The notes under the pieces are model-generated. The model ran no database searches and was not told the origin of the DNA. It saw only the letters and a program-made list of their open reading frames with translations. 7,831 bases of DNA from Prevotella sp. (GTDB lineage Bacteria; Bacteroidota; Bacteroidia; Bacteroidales; Bacteroidaceae): assembly GCA_022511055.1 (NCBI GenBank), contig JAFLSH010000141.1:1-7831 (forward strand), given 5' to 3'. This document shows, in pieces, positions 5,935 through 7,831 of this stretch (its first letter is position 1; each line of letters starts with the position of its first letter). Position numbers and translations under genes: made by a program.

Positions 5935-7737
5935 TCAGCTCTTGTTGGCCTTCTTGCGCTGGTCATGGTCGAGAATGCTCTTGCGCATGCGCATGGCCTT
6001 CGGGGTTACCTCAACCAGCTCATCTTCCTTGATGTATTCCAGACACTCTTCGAGAGACATGACCGTCTTGGGTATCACGCGGGCCTTCTCGTCACTGCCA
6101 GAGGCGCGCACGTTGGTCAGCTGCTTTGCCTTGCAGACATTGATGACAAGGTCGTTGTCGTGAACGTGTTCGCCCACCACCTGGCCGTAGTAGACCTCTT
6201 CGCCGGGGTCGATGAAGAACTTGCCGCGGTCTTGCAGCTTGTCGATGGCGTAGGCGTAGGCCGTACCTGTCTCCATGGCTATCATAGAGCCGTTGACACG
6301 GCGCTCAATGTCGCCGCGATAGGGCTGATACTCCTTGAAACGGTGTGCCATAATGGCCTCGCCCTGAGAGGCGGTAAGCACGTTGGTGCGCAGACCGATG
6401 ATGCCGCGCGAAGGAATGTCGAACTCTATGTTGGTACGGTCGCCCTGCGACTCCATGGAAGTCATTTCTCCCTTGCGGCGGGTCACCATGTCAATCATCT
6501 TCGAGGCAAATTCCTCTGGCACGTTGATGGTCAGCTCCTCAACTGGCTCGCACCGCTGGCCGTCTATTTCCTTGTAGATGACCTGCGGCTGCCCTACCTG
6601 TAGCTCGTAGCCTTCGCGGCGCATGGTCTCGATAAGCACGGAGAGATGGAGTACACCGCGCCCGGAGACAATCCAGCGGTCGGTGGAATCTTCAAAGCGC
6701 TCTATGCGCAGGGCCAGATTCTTTTCCAGCTCTTTCTCCAGGCGGTCATTGATGTGGCGTGAGGTCACGAACTTTCCATCACGGCCGAAGAACGGAGAGT
6801 CATTGATGGTGAACAGCATTGACATGGTTGGCTCGTCAATGGCTATTGGGGGCAGCGCCTCTGGCTGTTCGGGGTCGCAGATGGTATCGCCAATCTCAAA
6901 TTTCTCAAGACCAATGACCGCACAGATGTCGCCACACTCCACATGGTCAGTCCGCTGATGGCCCATGCCATCGAAAGTGTGCAGTTCCTTTATCTTGGTC
7001 TTCTCCTGTGAGCCATCCCGGTGGACAATGGTTATCTGCTGCCCGTCTTTCAGGCTGCCACGGTGAACGCGCCCCACGGCAATGCGGCCCGTGTAGCTCG
7101 AATAGTCGAGCGAGGTAATCAGCATCTGCGGCGTTCCCTCTAACTGCTTGGGCGCGGGGATGATTTCGACAATCTTATCCAGCAGATACGTGATATTGTC
7201 GGTGGGTGTCTTCCAGTCTTCGCCCATCCAGCCGTTCTTGGCCGAGCCGTAGACAACGGGGAAGTCCAGCTGGTCTTCGGTGGCATTGAGTGAGAACATC
7301 AGGTCAAAGACCATTTCGTAGACCTCTTCGGGGCGGCAGTTCGGCTTGTCGACTTTGTTTACCACCACTATGGGTTTCAGCCCAATTTGCAAGGCTTTTT
7401 GCAGCACGAAGCGCGTTTGCGGCATGGGGCCTTCGAAGGCATCGACCAGCAGCAGGCAGCCATCAGCCATGTTGAGTACGCGCTCCACCTCGCCACCGAA
7501 GTCAGAGTGGCCCGGCGTGTCGATAATGTTGATTTTCGTGCCTTTCCAGTTGATACTTACGTTTTTCGAGAGAATAGTGATGCCGCGCTCGCGCTCCAGG
7601 TCGTTGGCATCGAGTACCTGACTTGACAGGTTCTGGCCTTCACGGAACAGGTTGCCGGCCAGCATCATCTTGTCGACCAGCGTAGTCTTTCCGTGGTCTA
7701 CGTGGGCTATGATAGCAATGTTTCTGATGTCTTGCAT
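5935..7737 (-). CDS. typA: Translational GTPase TypA/BipA
   Basis: Ribosome-associated GTPase of the EF-G/EF-Tu superfamily, cytoplasmic, linked in other bacteria to 50S subunit assembly and growth under stress such as cold. All GTPase motifs are intact: G1 AHVDHGKT (11-18), G2 T54 in ERGITI, G3 DTPGH (73-77), G4 NKVD (127-130), G5 SAK (165-167). Domain order follows the family: G domain about 1-195, EF-Tu-like beta-barrel about 204-290, EF-G domain III-like about 303-385 (SGRGVLHLSVLIE at 358-370), EF-G domain V-like about 394-480, then the BipA-specific C-terminal domain (GIIGLRTNVLTASQGEAIM at 445-463, EYIKEDELVEVTPKAMRMRK at 567-586). The length of 600 aa is typical. The ATG at 7737 starts directly on the conserved MQDIRNIAIIAHVDHG N-terminus, with no clear Shine-Dalgarno, as is common in Bacteroidetes. 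A -7 box lies 25 bp upstream. LepA/EF-G are excluded by the BipA C-terminal motifs. Confidence 0.98.
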   Translation of the reverse strand: MQDIRNIAIIAHVDHGKTTLVDKMMLAGNLFREGQNLSSQVLDANDLERERGITILSKNVSINWKGTKINIIDTPGHSDFGGEVERVLNMADGCLLLVDAFEGPMPQTRFVLQKALQIGLKPIVVVNKVDKPNCRPEEVYEMVFDLMFSLNATEDQLDFPVVYGSAKNGWMGEDWKTPTDNITYLLDKIVEIIPAPKQLEGTPQMLITSLDYSSYTGRIAVGRVHRGSLKDGQQITIVHRDGSQEKTKIKELHTFDGMGHQRTDHVECGDICAVIGLEKFEIGDTICDPEQPEALPPIAIDEPTMSMLFTINDSPFFGRDGKFVTSRHINDRLEKELEKNLALRIERFEDSTDRWIVSGRGVLHLSVLIETMRREGYELQVGQPQVIYKEIDGQRCEPVEELTINVPEEFASKMIDMVTRRKGEMTSMESQGDRTNIEFDIPSRGIIGLRTNVLTASQGEAIMAHRFKEYQPYRGDIERRVNGSMIAMETGTAYAYAIDKLQDRGKFFIDPGEEVYYGQVVGEHVHDNDLVINVCKAKQLTNVRASGSDEKARVIPKTVMSLEECLEYIKEDELVEVTPKAMRMRKSILDHDQRKKANKS

Positions 7738-7752
7738 AATAATACTTCGGGT

Positions 7753-7783
7753 TTTGCGGCTGCAAAGGTACGAAATATTTTCG
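7753..7783 (+). promoter_or_regulatory. Candidate divergent promoter firing rightwards out of the window
   Basis: TTTG at 7753-7756 is followed by a 19-bp spacer and TATTTTCG at 7776-7783. This fits the Bacteroidetes layout TTTG-N19-21-TAnnTTTG with one mismatch in the -7 box. An ATG at 7812-7814 opens a frame (Met-Ala-Gly-Leu-Arg-Leu) that runs off the right edge; too little is visible to call a gene. The element overlaps the typA -7 box on the other strand. Confidence 0.35.
7763..7770 (-). promoter_or_regulatory. Bacteroidetes-type -7 promoter element for typA
   Basis: The - strand reads TACCTTTG, an exact match to the Bacteroidetes sigma-ABfr -7 consensus TAnnTTTG. It lies 25 bp upstream of the typA ATG, predicting a short leader of about 20 nt. 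I see no TTTG at the usual -33 distance, so the upstream half is weak. Confidence 0.65.
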
Positions 7784-7790
7784 GATTTCG
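7771..7790. repeat. Inverted repeat in the typA upstream region
   Basis: CGAAAT (7771-7776) and ATTTCG (7785-7790) are perfect inverted 6-mers separated by 8 bp. A nested, slightly shorter pair (CGAAA/TTTCG, 7771-7783) lies within. The repeat abuts the upstream side of the typA -7 box and overlaps the candidate rightward -7 box, a position suited to an operator. Short AT-rich inverted repeats also arise by chance. Confidence 0.3.
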
Positions 7791-7831
7791 TGCCCTTTCT
7801 CCCTGAAAAATATGGCGGGCCTGCGGCTGGA

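Noticed and set aside
5773..6603. Long + strand open frame (276 codons) opposite typA and the GH43 start
   Set aside because: It lies antisense to two well-supported genes. Its translation is rich in Val/Leu/His/Gly without any domain motif, and it spans the typA-GH43 intergenic gap. It is a by-product of GC-biased codons on the other strand.

Overview
The window looks like chromosomal DNA from a Bacteroidales bacterium, most likely Prevotella or a close relative. Four things point there: a TAnnTTTG-type -7 promoter element upstream of typA, starts without clear Shine-Dalgarno sequences, two secreted glycoside hydrolases ending in short 'Y-x-L-x-G ... G-x-Y-I-x-x-G-x-K' tails common in Prevotella exoproteins, and a GH27 fused to NPCBM-like modules. 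The genus is an inference from style, not from a marker alignment.

Layout, left to right. (1) Positions 1-1439, + strand: the 3' part of a Sel1-repeat protein that continues off the left edge. It has a charged coiled coil, a middle domain I do not recognise, and a C-terminal pair of DnaJ-like CxxCxGxG knuckles. It is visibly AT-richer than the rest of the window. (2) Positions 1440-1569: a short convergent gap with a strong, apparently bidirectional intrinsic terminator. (3) Positions 1570-5852, - strand: two secreted glycosidases in tandem. A GH43 enzyme with a C-terminal CBM6 is upstream, and a divergent GH27 enzyme is downstream. The NPCBM-like modules of the GH27 appear to be spliced into its C-terminal beta-sandwich. 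The 77-bp gap between the two genes holds a small GC hairpin. (4) Positions 5935-7737, - strand: a complete typA/bipA translational GTPase gene. (5) Positions 7738-7831: the typA upstream region, with a good -7 box for typA and a plausible opposing promoter for a rightward gene outside the window.

How the genes work together: the GH43 and GH27 enzymes are probably co-transcribed and exported. They would remove arabinose- or xylose-type and galactose-type (or beta-L-arabinopyranose-type) side groups from a plant polysaccharide such as arabinogalactan, arabinoxylan or galactomannan. No SusC/SusD pair, regulator or transporter is visible, so this is either the edge of a utilisation locus or an orphan pair. 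TypA and the Sel1 protein have no evident functional link to them. I see no RNA gene, CRISPR array, insertion sequence or phage gene. The least ordinary items are the Sel1/coiled-coil/zinc-knuckle protein, the intercalated NPCBM architecture of the GH27, and the overlapping divergent promoters at the right edge. I do not see convincing evidence of a wholly new multi-gene system.
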